This document shows, piece after piece, positions 29,090-37,915 of a stretch of 64,000 nucleotides of DNA. How positions within the stretch are numbered: the stretch's first letter is position 1; each line of letters opens with the position of its first letter. Made by a program: the position numbers and the translations under genes. Location of the stretch: contig JAPLEH010000062.1 of assembly GCA_026391455.1 (NCBI GenBank), positions 62,001-126,000 on the forward strand, read 5' to 3'. Source of the stretch: Bacteroidota bacterium (GTDB lineage: Bacteria > Bacteroidota > Bacteroidia > Chitinophagales > Chitinophagaceae). The notes beneath the pieces are model-generated. The model was not told where the DNA came from. It saw only the letters and a program-made list of their open reading frames with translations, and searched no databases.

Positions 29090-29551
29090 ATGAAAGAACA
29101 GCTTTTACAAACCTGGCAAATTCACCAGCAGAAGAACCTGCTTGTACTGGACAATACCTCAGATGCCGGATTGGAAAAAACGCTCAGTACACGCGGCGGA
29201 CGCACCATTTATCAGCAATGGGTACATATACACAGTGTACGCCTGCAATGGCTGGAGAGCTGCGACAAAGAACTGTTCAAACAACTCACCCCGATCAATA
29301 AAGACGATAAACCCGATCGCAAACTGTTGAAAAAATCACTCGAAGCTTCTGCCAAAGCCCTCGCTACCCTGTTTGCTGCCAGCTATGACAATGGCGGAAA
29401 AGTAAAAGGATACAAAGCCGGATTAGTTCCCCTGCTTGGTTATTTTATTTCACATGAATCCCATCACCGTGGCAATATGCTGCTTACCCTCAAACAATGC
29501 GGTGAAAAAATTCCGGACAACATGAAATGGGGGCTGTGGGAGGTTGCATAG
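29090..29551 (+). CDS. DinB family protein
   Basis: A 153-residue four-helix-bundle protein of the DinB/YfiT group, metal-dependent enzymes often linked to bacillithiol or other thiol transfer and to stress. The three-His metal site is visible: the VHIHSVRLQW helix and the later SHESHHRGNML helix. Length is normal. The end is unusual: the last codons and the TAG stop (GAG-GTT-GCA-TAG) are themselves words of the 9-bp array that follows, so the natural C-terminus may have been replaced. Confidence 0.85.
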   Translation: MKEQLLQTWQIHQQKNLLVLDNTSDAGLEKTLSTRGGRTIYQQWVHIHSVRLQWLESCDKELFKQLTPINKDDKPDRKLLKKSLEASAKALATLFAASYDNGGKVKGYKAGLVPLLGYFISHESHHRGNMLLTLKQCGEKIPDNMKWGLWEVA

Positions 29552-29692
29552 GTTTCATAGGTTCAAGAGGTTGAAGAAGTTCAATAAGTTTAAGAAGTTA
29601 CATAGGTTGCATAAGTTGAATAGGTTCCATAGGTTCAAGAGGTTGAAGAAGTTCAAGAGGTTGAAGAAGCCTGCCGGCAGGCAGGCAGGTTG
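29541..29692. repeat. 9-bp-period array, copy 2, most regular
   Basis: Fourteen 9-bp words in register from 29541 to 29666, all fitting A-R-G-T-T-N-N-A-K: for example AGGTTGCAT, AGGTTCAAG, AGGTTGAAG, AAGTTCAAT, AAGTTACAT. It starts inside the last codons of the DinB gene and ends in a CCTGCC-GGCA-GGCAGG palindrome (29670-29685). The gap 29693-29764 has no gene. Confidence 0.85.
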
Positions 29693-29764
29693 AATACAGT
29701 TCGCGGTTGGTTGGTTGCCCACCCTTAATAGGCTTGCCTTCTTTTGGGCTGGCTGTTCAAAGCC

Positions 29765-29891
29765 ATTGTTGTCCGGTAAAACTATTTATTAGTTTGAAAA
29801 TCAATTCAGACCCCTCCCCAAAGGAGAGGGGCTAGAACCCGCTCTGGGGCAATGTTTCAGGGCTTTGCAAAAACTTTCCCCGGACAATAAT
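29765..29891. mobile_element. Small repeat element with terminal inverted repeats, short copy
   Basis: A 127-bp copy of the element at 25108-25286, with the same end sequences; 123 positions are identical between the copies and the difference is a 56-base segment replaced here by AGGA. It overlaps the 3' end of the minus-strand membrane-protein gene and supplies its last 29 or so codons and its stop. Confidence 0.7.
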
Positions 29892-31096
29892 GGTCCAAAG
29901 CTCGTTTGTAAAGCCGGGAGTTTTCGCCAGTCCAGCGCTTTGGCGGAAAGCAAAATTGCGGAGTCATGTTGCATATATCGTATGGTAAGGATGGAATCTG
30001 CATCCCGGTATACGATGTCAATATTTCTTTTCCGTTGCTGATAATCGGTTAGTACATAGTGATAGCTATCCGAATCATAATCCAATTTATAATCCTGCAT
30101 CTTATCATCCTGATCCTGAAAAATGAGATAGCCCTGGCGGTGAATAAAAAAACGTTTCACCGGAGCATCCGCCCCGCTCAAGGTATCACTGCCCCTGATA
30201 AATTGCTGTACCGCATACGCCCCGTGCAGGTTATGCCGGGGAGCCGTATCATCATTAAAATTGCGGGTATTGATATACGGTATCAGGGATTCTAAAAGAA
30301 TAAAACCGGTAATACATAACCGGATAGCCACCCGCCAAAAGGGATGTGTGATTACTGTCGTTTCCGGCAGTGCAGCCAGCGTAATCGTTTTATGTCCGGA
30401 GAAGAAAATACGAAACCGGTCAGCATATCTGCCCAAAAGGAATAAGGATATGCCCAGCAACAGGGCTGAATACAACTTCACCGAAATGTCGAAACTGAGA
30501 TTGATCATTAGTACCTGTGCCAGTATACCCATGGCCAGCAACGCACCGGCCATTCTGCTGCGGCGGAACAGCAACAACAAAGCGGCCAGTACCTCCACCC
30601 CACCCGCAAAGATGTTGTACAAACGGGAGGTACCCATCGACGACCAATACAACAAGTCTTTATCCACTTTACCCAGCGGGGTGTATAATATATTTGGCTC
30701 CGGTAGATAAAACTGGTGTTTGAAAATTTTATCAAACCCATATTTCAACAACATCAACGCGAGATAGTACACGGCGATCAGATAGATGATCTTCAGCAGA
30801 TGGCCAAACCAAACACGTTGCCGTCCATTGTACCATACTATCCACCCAACAGGAATGCTGATCAACAGCAACAACCCAACCAGCACGTACATGGACCTGG
30901 AGTCGGAGTATACCAGGGTACTTTTAAAGGAAATATAAAAGAATATGCGTCCGGCTACCCGGATCAGTGGGCCAAAAAGGCTATCCGTAATGAACTCCTG
31001 CAGGGGGAACAGATGAAAAGGAAAAGGAATAAAGAAAATACAGAGCAGGAAAAATACTGCTGTAACTGTATAGAAAAAGGATGGCTTCTTTTGCAT
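29801..31096 (-). CDS. DoxX-like integral membrane protein with a repeat-derived C-terminus
   Basis: A 431-residue membrane protein with about seven hydrophobic segments in the first 270 residues. One region (YNIFAGGVEVLAALLLLFRR, then MAGALLAMGILAQVLM) has the look of the DoxX family, whose members are linked to redox processes; this is a moderate match only. A soluble domain of about 130 residues follows (from NTRNFNDDTA). The last 29 residues, after SFGPL, are encoded by the inserted element at 29765-29891 and include CKALKHCPRAGSSPSP. The original C-terminus is therefore lost. It follows an unrecognised secreted-protein pair on the same strand with 18 bases between. Confidence 0.75.
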   Translation of the reverse strand: MQKKPSFFYTVTAVFFLLCIFFIPFPFHLFPLQEFITDSLFGPLIRVAGRIFFYISFKSTLVYSDSRSMYVLVGLLLLISIPVGWIVWYNGRQRVWFGHLLKIIYLIAVYYLALMLLKYGFDKIFKHQFYLPEPNILYTPLGKVDKDLLYWSSMGTSRLYNIFAGGVEVLAALLLLFRRSRMAGALLAMGILAQVLMINLSFDISVKLYSALLLGISLFLLGRYADRFRIFFSGHKTITLAALPETTVITHPFWRVAIRLCITGFILLESLIPYINTRNFNDDTAPRHNLHGAYAVQQFIRGSDTLSGADAPVKRFFIHRQGYLIFQDQDDKMQDYKLDYDSDSYHYVLTDYQQRKRNIDIVYRDADSILTIRYMQHDSAILLSAKALDWRKLPALQTSFGPLLSGESFCKALKHCPRAGSSPSPLGRGLN

Positions 31097-31114
31097 GAAC
31101 CGAGCTATATAGTA

Positions 31115-31678
31115 TTATACTGATACAGGCCGGAGTCCGGAATACTTCCATCGCCAGGCGATCCATCCGGCCAGCAACGACGCCAACAGGATGAGCCCGC
31201 TGATAAATACTGCCATGCCATCAAAGGGATTATAACGATCATGGTTATGCGAAAAATAAAACAACCCTCCGTTCATTTTTGAAGACACTTCTTCTTTCCC
31301 AAAGCCGATAAACCGGATGGAATCAGCCGGATTGTCAAAGCGGATCAGCTTATGGATATTTTTCTTCAGCGTATCAATGGATATTTTTTTATTAAACAGG
31401 GATTTTGACCGCAGGGTATCCCGTTGGCGAAACACAGGAGCCCCTTCTCCCCTGCTGGTTACCACTACTGCTACCGATTTTTTGATCAAAATAACGCTGT
31501 CAAGCTGCAGGGTGGAAGGCAGTCCGAAATTGGATGCATCAATATCAAAAAGATTCAGTTCCAGTGCGGTGGAAAACTGCTCCATATTGCCACTATGACT
31601 TTTATAGGCGATCAGGCGGGTTTGCGCATTCACCGAAAGGGTATACAACCCGGCCAGTAAGAGGAATATTATTTTCAT
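31115..31678 (-). CDS. Secreted or membrane-anchored protein, first of a tandem pair
   Basis: A 187-residue protein with signal peptide (MKIIFLLLAGLYTLSVNAQ) and one C-terminal membrane segment (MAVFISGLILLASLLAGWIAW). The mature part opens with RLIAYKSHSGNMEQFSTALE. The neighbouring gene at 31760 shares this opening (IAYKSHSG), the FDxDxSNFG stretch, a VAVVVTS-like strand and the final GWIAW helix, so the two are paralogues. I recognise no family. The pair and the DoxX-like gene run in the same direction and probably form one operon. Confidence 0.7.
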   Translation of the reverse strand: MKIIFLLLAGLYTLSVNAQTRLIAYKSHSGNMEQFSTALELNLFDIDASNFGLPSTLQLDSVILIKKSVAVVVTSRGEGAPVFRQRDTLRSKSLFNKKISIDTLKKNIHKLIRFDNPADSIRFIGFGKEEVSSKMNGGLFYFSHNHDRYNPFDGMAVFISGLILLASLLAGWIAWRWKYSGLRPVSV

Positions 31679-31759
31679 ATTCTTTATTATGGTTCAAATT
31701 ACAACTATTCTAAAGGATTCTTCCCTGTTACTGACCAGAGGCTTTTTTACCCTGACTCA

Positions 31760-32410
31760 TCAGGCGTGTGCAGGTGCAAAATCCTTTCCGGCTGATTTTT
31801 GCAACGATCGCAAGTACCAGGCGATCCAACCCCCACACAGGGAGATCACCAGTATGCCTGCGAAAATGGTCCATCCCGTATTATCGAGCGGTGGTTTCCG
31901 ATCCGTGATCATCCCGATTACCCCTTCCTTTGGTTTTTGTTTTCTGACACGTGTCACCGGCTTGTCGCCTGCATTATCATATCCCACAAACACCACTTTT
32001 TCGATCGGGTTTTGAAAATTGTATTGCGTACGGATCACGTTTCGGATACTATCCAGCGAATGCTGTCGCGAAAAAAGGGGATGGTTTTTTACTTCCATTT
32101 TCCCGGGGTTCCAGAGGCGGGGTTCGCCTTGTGTTTCCCTGCTATGCCGCAAAATGCGGGTACAATACTCACTGGTAACCATGATGGCCACCGTATCGCA
32201 AACAAAGATCACGCTGTCCAATTTTGCATGGCGAACTAATTCGGTGGGTGCCACCCCAAAATTGGAATGATCCATATCAAAGAGCCGCTCATCGAGGGCG
32301 GTGGCAAAATTGCTCTCAGCACCACTGTGGCTTTTATACGCGATCTTTTTGGTCTGTGCCATGACCGGGGCCATCAGCAACGAGCAACATACGATGAAAA
32401 GCAGTTTCAT
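31760..32410 (-). CDS. Secreted or membrane-anchored protein, second of a tandem pair
   Basis: A 216-residue paralogue of the gene at 31115, with signal peptide ending VMAQ, the same KIAYKSHSGAESNFATALDE opening, DMDHSNFGVAPTEL, and a C-terminal membrane helix (WTIFAGILVISLCGGWIAW) followed by a short basic tail. It has an extra insert of about 30 residues relative to its neighbour. Both would expose about 150 residues to the periplasm. The function is unknown. Confidence 0.7.
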   Translation of the reverse strand: MKLLFIVCCSLLMAPVMAQTKKIAYKSHSGAESNFATALDERLFDMDHSNFGVAPTELVRHAKLDSVIFVCDTVAIMVTSEYCTRILRHSRETQGEPRLWNPGKMEVKNHPLFSRQHSLDSIRNVIRTQYNFQNPIEKVVFVGYDNAGDKPVTRVRKQKPKEGVIGMITDRKPPLDNTGWTIFAGILVISLCGGWIAWYLRSLQKSAGKDFAPAHA

Positions 32411-32535
32411 ATTATTTCAGTTTTATAAACTGAAAATAACAGGATAGTGGTTCTTTTTTTTTCCAAAAGGGTGAAGGCAAATTACCAGGTGGTGAAAACC
32501 ATACTTCACGGGGTGAAATTATTACCTGGCAGCAG

Positions 32536-33669
32536 TTACATAGCATCCACTCTTTTCTGCAATTCCGCCACATATTTGGAGGATATTTTTTTCAATGCAT
32601 CCACCATTTTTTGCGCCATCGTTTTATTCCGCTGTTTTTCATAAACCAATACCGCATAGTACCGTGCATTTTCATTGTTCGGATTCAGCTCCATGGCTTT
32701 ATTGAGATTTTCCAGCGCATCGGCGTATTGTTGCGTACGGTAGTAGCTGTATCCCAGTTCCACAAAAGCGGCGGTATACGTGGGTTCCTGCGATACAGCC
32801 GTTTTGAGATACGGTATCGCATCGGAAAATTTTCCGGTAGAATTATAACAGTATCCGATTCCATAACAGGCCTTGCGTTCATCCACCTTTATATCGAGTG
32901 TTTTCTGGTACCAGTTGAGGGCTTCGGCATAATCCTTTTTTATATCCCGGTATACTTCGGCAATACCGTTGTACGACACATGGTTTTTCGGGTCAATGGC
33001 CTTTGCTTTTTGGAAATAACCGATCGCTTCATCCGCCTGTTTCAGCCGGGTGGCTGCGTAGCCCAGTTCGAGATAAGTATTAATATAATCTTTTTTCCTT
33101 TCCAGCGATTTATTCAGTGCCAGTATAGCGTCTGTATAGTTTTTTTGCGCATTCTGCATAAAGCCTTTCCTATACCAATAGAGATAATCGGTTATGTCCA
33201 CTTTGGTATTGGCCTCATACTTGCTGAAATAATCCAATGCCGCTTCATATTTTTCCTTGTCATATTGAATATATCCCAGTTGTTTGAAAGCGAGGGAATA
33301 GTCTGGCTTCAATTGCAGGCATCGCTGGTAACATTCCAGTGCAGAATCAATCCGGTCGGTCTTTTGAAACGCATAGCCCAGTTCAAAATGCACTTTGGGA
33401 ATGTTGGACCAGCCAATACGGGCTTTCCGGAGACTGATGATGGCATTCATGTAATCTTTCAGATCGTTGTAACACCAGCCACTTTCATAGTGCGCCTCGG
33501 AATAATTGGGTTTGAGCGCAATGGCTTTTTTGAACTTTTCGATCGCTTCAGCGGGCTTTTTGGCCTCTTTCAGTTTAAGACCTTCATTGTAAAAACTCGT
33601 AGCATCCTGAGAAATACCACAGATACTGATTAGCAGGGCCATCGCGGCCAGGAAGTGTTTTTGGAACAT
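32536..33669 (-). CDS. Exported tetratricopeptide-repeat protein
   Basis: A 377-residue exported protein with a signal peptide (FLAAMALLISICGISQ) and about ten TPR units covering nearly the whole mature chain, for example AIEKFKKAIALKPNYSEAHY and DALENLNKAMELNPNNENARYY. TPRs make a superhelical binding surface; the partner is unknown. The antisense strand is open over most of the gene as a side effect of the repeat codons. Confidence 0.88.
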   Translation of the reverse strand: MFQKHFLAAMALLISICGISQDATSFYNEGLKLKEAKKPAEAIEKFKKAIALKPNYSEAHYESGWCYNDLKDYMNAIISLRKARIGWSNIPKVHFELGYAFQKTDRIDSALECYQRCLQLKPDYSLAFKQLGYIQYDKEKYEAALDYFSKYEANTKVDITDYLYWYRKGFMQNAQKNYTDAILALNKSLERKKDYINTYLELGYAATRLKQADEAIGYFQKAKAIDPKNHVSYNGIAEVYRDIKKDYAEALNWYQKTLDIKVDERKACYGIGYCYNSTGKFSDAIPYLKTAVSQEPTYTAAFVELGYSYYRTQQYADALENLNKAMELNPNNENARYYAVLVYEKQRNKTMAQKMVDALKKISSKYVAELQKRVDAM

Positions 33670-33775
33670 GTTATGAGTTATTTTTATAATGCCGGTGTTC
33701 AGAAAAATGGTTGACCGACATTTCCGGCTAAAAATACGGGGTTATTCTGTTCATACCATACCGTGTATTGGGTAT

Positions 33776-33888
33776 AAAAAAATCCCTGGTTAAAAAACCC
33801 GGGATTACCAAACAAACCGATCCGCCGGACAGCGGAAAGCGAATTCAGGCGCTGGTTATAATTGTATGAAAGGCTCTTTGCAAAAGTA
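33776..33888 (-). ncRNA. Possible small RNA ending at an orphan terminator
   Basis: In the 354-base gap 33670-34023, a hairpin (33781-33806, stem AATCCC with GGGATT) is followed on the minus strand by seven T, a good terminator, yet no minus-strand gene ends there. About 75 bases upstream on the same strand is TACTTTTG (complement of 33881-33888), an exact TAnnTTTG box. A transcript of about 100 bases would fit. There is no good -33 box and no recognised RNA family. Confidence 0.25.
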
Positions 33889-34023
33889 TTCCTAATGAAA
33901 TGGCACTGAAGCGCCGATTAATAACTGCCCCTTTTTATTTCATAAACGGGGTATTTTATGAAAAATCACCCTATGATCTGCAATAATAAAAGCGCTGACC
34001 CGTTGCAGGTAAAATATTGTTAT

Positions 34024-34728
34024 ATGTTGCGTAATTGGTGTTTACTCGCGTTCGCATTATTCAATTTTTCATTGGTAAAAGGGCAGCAAAATCCGCTTGC
34101 CGATACATTGCCCCGTGTTGCTACGGTACAGGTTACCGTTACCAACATGAAAGGGCAACCCCGCAAGGGAGAAGAGATCCTGTTCAGGGGCGAGAAGACA
34201 GGCAGGCTACTCACCGGTATCTCACCCGCCAATGGGAAATTTGACATTCAGCTCCCGCCGGGTGATACCTATGTGATCAGTGTAAAAAGTATTACGGATA
34301 CCACCCGGTATACCAAACTGGTGATTCCCGAACTGGGGCCGGATGAATTTTTTTCAGAACCCTTTTGGATCAATATTAAATATGAGCCAGCCCGCCGTTA
34401 CCGGTTGGATGATGTGCATTTTGATACGGATAAGGCCAGTCTCCGGCCGGAATCCTATACACAGCTAAATGAATTACTGGAGTATCTTCAACGGCATGAA
34501 ACCAGCCGGGTGGAAATTGCAGGACATACGGATAATACAGGTACGGAAGCGCATAATCTGAAATTGTCGCAGGACCGGGCCAATGCCATACGGAGTTACC
34601 TGATGAATAAAGGCATCCCCGGCACACGGGTTGTGGCGAAGGGATATGGTGCCAGTGAGCCCGTTGCAGATAATACATCCGAAGAAGGAAGGCAACTCAA
34701 CCGCCGTACAGAAGTACGTTTTTTATAG
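34024..34728 (+). CDS. OmpA-family protein
   Basis: A 234-residue exported protein. The start at 34024 (MLRNWCLLAFALFNFSLVKGQ) is chosen because it begins the signal peptide; the longer frame from 33958 adds 22 polar residues. After a small beta-sandwich domain (about 35-115) comes a C-terminal OmpA domain that binds peptidoglycan: DVHFDTDKASLRPESY, VEIAGHTDNTGTEAHN, LSQDRANAIRSYL, and NRRTEVRF. The peptidoglycan-contacting Asp and Arg are present. The next gene starts 35 bases downstream. Confidence 0.9.
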   Translation: MLRNWCLLAFALFNFSLVKGQQNPLADTLPRVATVQVTVTNMKGQPRKGEEILFRGEKTGRLLTGISPANGKFDIQLPPGDTYVISVKSITDTTRYTKLVIPELGPDEFFSEPFWINIKYEPARRYRLDDVHFDTDKASLRPESYTQLNELLEYLQRHETSRVEIAGHTDNTGTEAHNLKLSQDRANAIRSYLMNKGIPGTRVVAKGYGASEPVADNTSEEGRQLNRRTEVRFL

Positions 34729-34763
34729 GCTTGTGGCATTTACAAAAAAGTTAACTTGCCGGA

Positions 34764-35321
34764 ATGAAATTGCTACATTCCATCATCACCACCTGTATAC
34801 TGCTGACGGCCATCCCTGCGGTTCAAGCTCAAAAAACAATGGCCGTACCCCTATCCTGGAAGAAACATACTGACTCTGTTTACAATTTTACGCTATACTA
34901 TCCGCCCGAATGGAAGTTAAAACTTCCCGGCACTACTACCCGTTTTTTTGTAACCAGCCAGTCTGAAAATGAAAAGGATCAATTCAATGAAAACCTTAAC
35001 TGCGTGGCAAGGGCTTTACAACAACAGAGTTTTAAAGTCGCCGATGCAGAAGCCGAGATAAAAAAGACATTGATGGATAACCTGAAGGATTATCACCTTA
35101 TCTATTCCGGCTATTCCACCTGGAACGGGGTGCAGACCCTTACACTGGAATACAGTTTTACGAAAGAAGATGACGGCAAAACCTATAACCTGCATATGCT
35201 TCAAAAGATAGCCGTCGTAAACGGAATTCTTTTTACCTTAACGTATAGCGCGGAAGATAAAAGCTACGCAAAATTTGCAAATACCATCAACAAAATAATT
35301 GGCTTGATGGAAATAAAATAA
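34764..35321 (+). CDS. Exported PsbP/DUF1795-like protein
   Basis: A 185-residue exported protein with a signal peptide ending AVQAQ. The mature part starts with YNFTLYYPPEWKLKLPG, continues with a helix (DAEAEIKKTLMDNLKD) and ends with strands and a final helix containing YAKFANTINKIIGLMEI. This is the plan of the PsbP/DUF1795 fold, a small alpha/beta domain of varied function. It lies 35 bases after the OmpA gene and may be co-transcribed. The fold call is moderate; no function is inferred. Confidence 0.65.
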   Translation: MKLLHSIITTCILLTAIPAVQAQKTMAVPLSWKKHTDSVYNFTLYYPPEWKLKLPGTTTRFFVTSQSENEKDQFNENLNCVARALQQQSFKVADAEAEIKKTLMDNLKDYHLIYSGYSTWNGVQTLTLEYSFTKEDDGKTYNLHMLQKIAVVNGILFTLTYSAEDKSYAKFANTINKIIGLMEIK

Positions 35322-35565
35322 TGAATGGTGTTGTTCCGGAATCAGTTTTCTGTTAATGCAAGCACCTGAAGAATCATTATTCTTTTTCAAAGGGGAATGA
35401 GGCAGCAATTGTTAAAAGAAGAACAGGATTTTCAATTACTTAATCTCTGAACCTGCCGGTCTGTTACAAAAAAGTCTGTAAGTTAAAGCTGAACAACAGG
35501 ATAATTGAAAAAAAGCAGGCATTACACCTGCTTAAATAGGTTTACTAACATTCAATTGTGCAGGA

Positions 35566-35609
35566 AGAAAAACTGGTATTATACTATTAACCCCAAGTAT
35601 AATACCAGT
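35566..35609 (-). terminator. Terminator of the lipoprotein gene at 35720
   Basis: Stem ACTGGTATTATACT pairs with AGTATAATACCAGT (35572-35609); on the minus strand it runs into TTTTTCTTCC. It lies about 110 bases after the stop at 35720. A smaller AATACCC/GGGTATT hairpin lies between. I see nothing else in 35322-35719. Confidence 0.7.
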
Positions 35610-35719
35610 CATAAAATTTAAACAGGTGCTGCGCAAATTTATTACAACAATCAGGGACGACAATACCCCTTTTTGGGTATTCTGCTTTAGCTGATTTTAG
35701 GTGTATTCACTTAGCAACT

Positions 35720-36295
35720 TCATCGCTTCACGATCCGTCGCTCCACTGCAAAACGGGTAAATAACAGTGCGGCTTTTTCATTAGTACCCGCTTTTCTCAT
35801 TAGTTCATTACCTGTTTGTTTGATAGATACCGGCTTACTGTTTACACCGGGGTTGATAACCTGAAGTTGCCCCGCCATACCTGCGGCAAACCGTTGTATA
35901 TTTCCGGAGGGTATGATGACATACAGTTCGCTTCCCTCTTCATTGGAATAGGTATTCTCATACCTTTCTCTACCCGCTATTACCACCGGATTACTGGAAG
36001 TAAAAGCAAAGCCCCTTCCGCTGATTGTAATGAGCAGATCACCGGCATTGCCGATACGGGTACTGGTATCCAATGTCTGCACTTCCACACTCGTCAATTC
36101 AAGCGGTATGCTGCGCGGCTTAGCCGTATCACCCGTGGCTGTGCCAGTGGTTAACCGAACTTCTCCGGGACCATTGAGGATCGGTGATAATTGTGAGCTG
36201 TCGACATCTGTAGCGGGCCGTTTAGCAGCGGGTTGTCCGCAACTGATCAGCAGAATGAAAAGCGCACTGCAAGTGAGGATGAATATTTTTTTCAT
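35720..36295 (-). CDS. Lipoprotein with an IPT/TIG-like domain
   Basis: A 191-residue lipoprotein. The start at 36295 gives MKKIFILTCSALFILLISCGQ with the lipobox Cys. After a low-complexity linker, residues about 55-145 contain a strand-rich segment (LLITISGRGFAFTSSNPVVIAG, then SELYVIIPSGN and GQLQVINPG) that resembles IPT/TIG immunoglobulin-like domains found in surface receptors. The last 35 residues are basic. It lies 38 bases downstream of the hydrolase gene on the same strand, so an operon is likely. Confidence 0.65.
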   Translation of the reverse strand: MKKIFILTCSALFILLISCGQPAAKRPATDVDSSQLSPILNGPGEVRLTTGTATGDTAKPRSIPLELTSVEVQTLDTSTRIGNAGDLLITISGRGFAFTSSNPVVIAGRERYENTYSNEEGSELYVIIPSGNIQRFAAGMAGQLQVINPGVNSKPVSIKQTGNELMRKAGTNEKAALLFTRFAVERRIVKR

Positions 36296-36333
36296 AATAT
36301 AGTTATTCAAAGTAGTGTACCCTTTTTGATTAA

Positions 36334-37869
36334 TTATTTGGTGAATTCCACATCATCAACAGTAATCGCTCCGGTATTATTGACATAGTCGCCGGAATTG
36401 GGCGCATCAAACAGAAAAGCTACCTGCACGATCGAATTAAGATTGACGCCGGTAAATCCGGAAAGTTTAATGCGGAAAGTGGAAGGGATATTTTTATATC
36501 CTCCGGGGCCACCCGGATATACGGCCTGGTCGGGATACTGCAACCCCTTATAGGTACTGTTGGTGATGGGCAGCGTAAATGTATGTCCTGCATTATCTGT
36601 GAGGCGTACTTTTATGTTTTTAAATGTATTGACAGTATTGCCCGCTTCCCCATGCCGTTGTGCTGCACGAAAACTGATATAATCATACGCACTGGCATTC
36701 GTAGCGGGTATATTCATTTGCAGGGCATCGGTGGAAGCATTCCAGCTTACACGGAGGCCATTTGTATTTCCATACTGGTTTGCACCAGCACCCAGATTGC
36801 TGTCGTCGAAAAGTGTAAGTGATACGGGGGTATTGGTTCCTCCGAGATTATTCACATTGGGAGTGCCCAATACGCCGCCATCATCAACGATCAGTTTATT
36901 TTCATTCATATATTGAACATAATACTCGACGGTATCCACTTTGCGCAGGTATGTAAGATAATCCGGCCAGGAATAACGGTTATACCCCCTTACCTGCTGA
37001 TCGAAGAATGCATTGATAAATCCTTTGGCGATGTTCTGGTGATTTGCCCGGAGTATTCCGTTTGTCTCGTGGTCATATATCAGGTCATCGGAGAAAAAGA
37101 AATGGTTGGCACCATACACTTCCACATACACTTTTGTTTTATTACGTGGTGCGGGATCCCAGAGTTTATATCCCGGTGCGCTGCTCAGATCACCATCCCA
37201 GGTGCCATAAATCATTAGTTGTGGCATATCTGTTACTGGTTGAATATCCACGTTAGTGGGTGATATGGTAGCAAGTGCTTTAATCTTGCGGGGGCTTCCC
37301 TGTGCTACGTTACGGTTTACAGCCGATACCGCACCTCCGCCGCCGCGGGAATGTCCGATGATACCAATCCGGTTCACATCTATCTTCTGGTAAAATTTTG
37401 AATTGGGATCACTGTTCTGTGCAACCATATAATCAATGGCTTTCAAAAACAATTCGCCTCTTTCACTGAGCCCGTTGTTCAGGGAATTTACCACATCAAA
37501 ATTGACTGTAACACAAACATAACCCCAGGAGGCCAGTTGATTCATAAGATAAGAAGCGTGCAGGTAATTATTGGGATAACCGCTGCCGGGATACGGACCA
37601 AAACGTCCATGTCCGAAAATAACCAGCGGATGCAGCCCATCCGTCAGAGGTTTATTGATCGTATCGAAAGTAGAATAAAATACACGGGCTATGAAATCCA
37701 CCGTATTCAACCCTTCAGTCGGTTCCTGGAAAGTATAGGTTTCACCTGCCGGCACATCCCAGGTGCGGATATATCCAATGCTGCCGGAACGGGGATTACA
37801 GGTATTGCAACTGGTAAGTATAACCGAAATGATTAGTACCAGCAAAAAATGAGTGGAACGTAAACGCAT
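36334..37869 (-). CDS. Lipoprotein alpha/beta hydrolase
   Basis: A 511-residue lipoprotein (signal peptide with SCN lipobox) whose first 300 residues form an alpha/beta-hydrolase of the dienelactone-hydrolase or cutinase-like type. The oxyanion region is HPLVIFGHGRFG and the nucleophile elbow is IGHSRGGGG, with Ser as nucleophile; the acid (in YGTWDGDLS) and the His (in ANHFFFSDD) are in the expected order. The last 160 residues form a separate beta-sandwich (from LTLFDDSNLG) that may bind carbohydrate. It is probably a surface esterase of unknown substrate. The lipoprotein gene at 35720 follows. Confidence 0.82.
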   Translation of the reverse strand: MRLRSTHFLLVLIISVILTSCNTCNPRSGSIGYIRTWDVPAGETYTFQEPTEGLNTVDFIARVFYSTFDTINKPLTDGLHPLVIFGHGRFGPYPGSGYPNNYLHASYLMNQLASWGYVCVTVNFDVVNSLNNGLSERGELFLKAIDYMVAQNSDPNSKFYQKIDVNRIGIIGHSRGGGGAVSAVNRNVAQGSPRKIKALATISPTNVDIQPVTDMPQLMIYGTWDGDLSSAPGYKLWDPAPRNKTKVYVEVYGANHFFFSDDLIYDHETNGILRANHQNIAKGFINAFFDQQVRGYNRYSWPDYLTYLRKVDTVEYYVQYMNENKLIVDDGGVLGTPNVNNLGGTNTPVSLTLFDDSNLGAGANQYGNTNGLRVSWNASTDALQMNIPATNASAYDYISFRAAQRHGEAGNTVNTFKNIKVRLTDNAGHTFTLPITNSTYKGLQYPDQAVYPGGPGGYKNIPSTFRIKLSGFTGVNLNSIVQVAFLFDAPNSGDYVNNTGAITVDDVEFTK

Positions 37870-37915
37870 AGTATGAGTTTAATGGTACGGTGAAGCTACA
37901 GTAAAAAACAGGGAA

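Noticed and set aside
29541-29692. CRISPR array
   Set aside because: The unit is 9 bp with no spacers of constant length and no cas genes nearby.
32611-33633. 340-codon plus-strand reading frame opposite the TPR gene
   Set aside because: It is antisense to a clear TPR protein; the repeat codons keep the opposite frame open. The translation has no family features.
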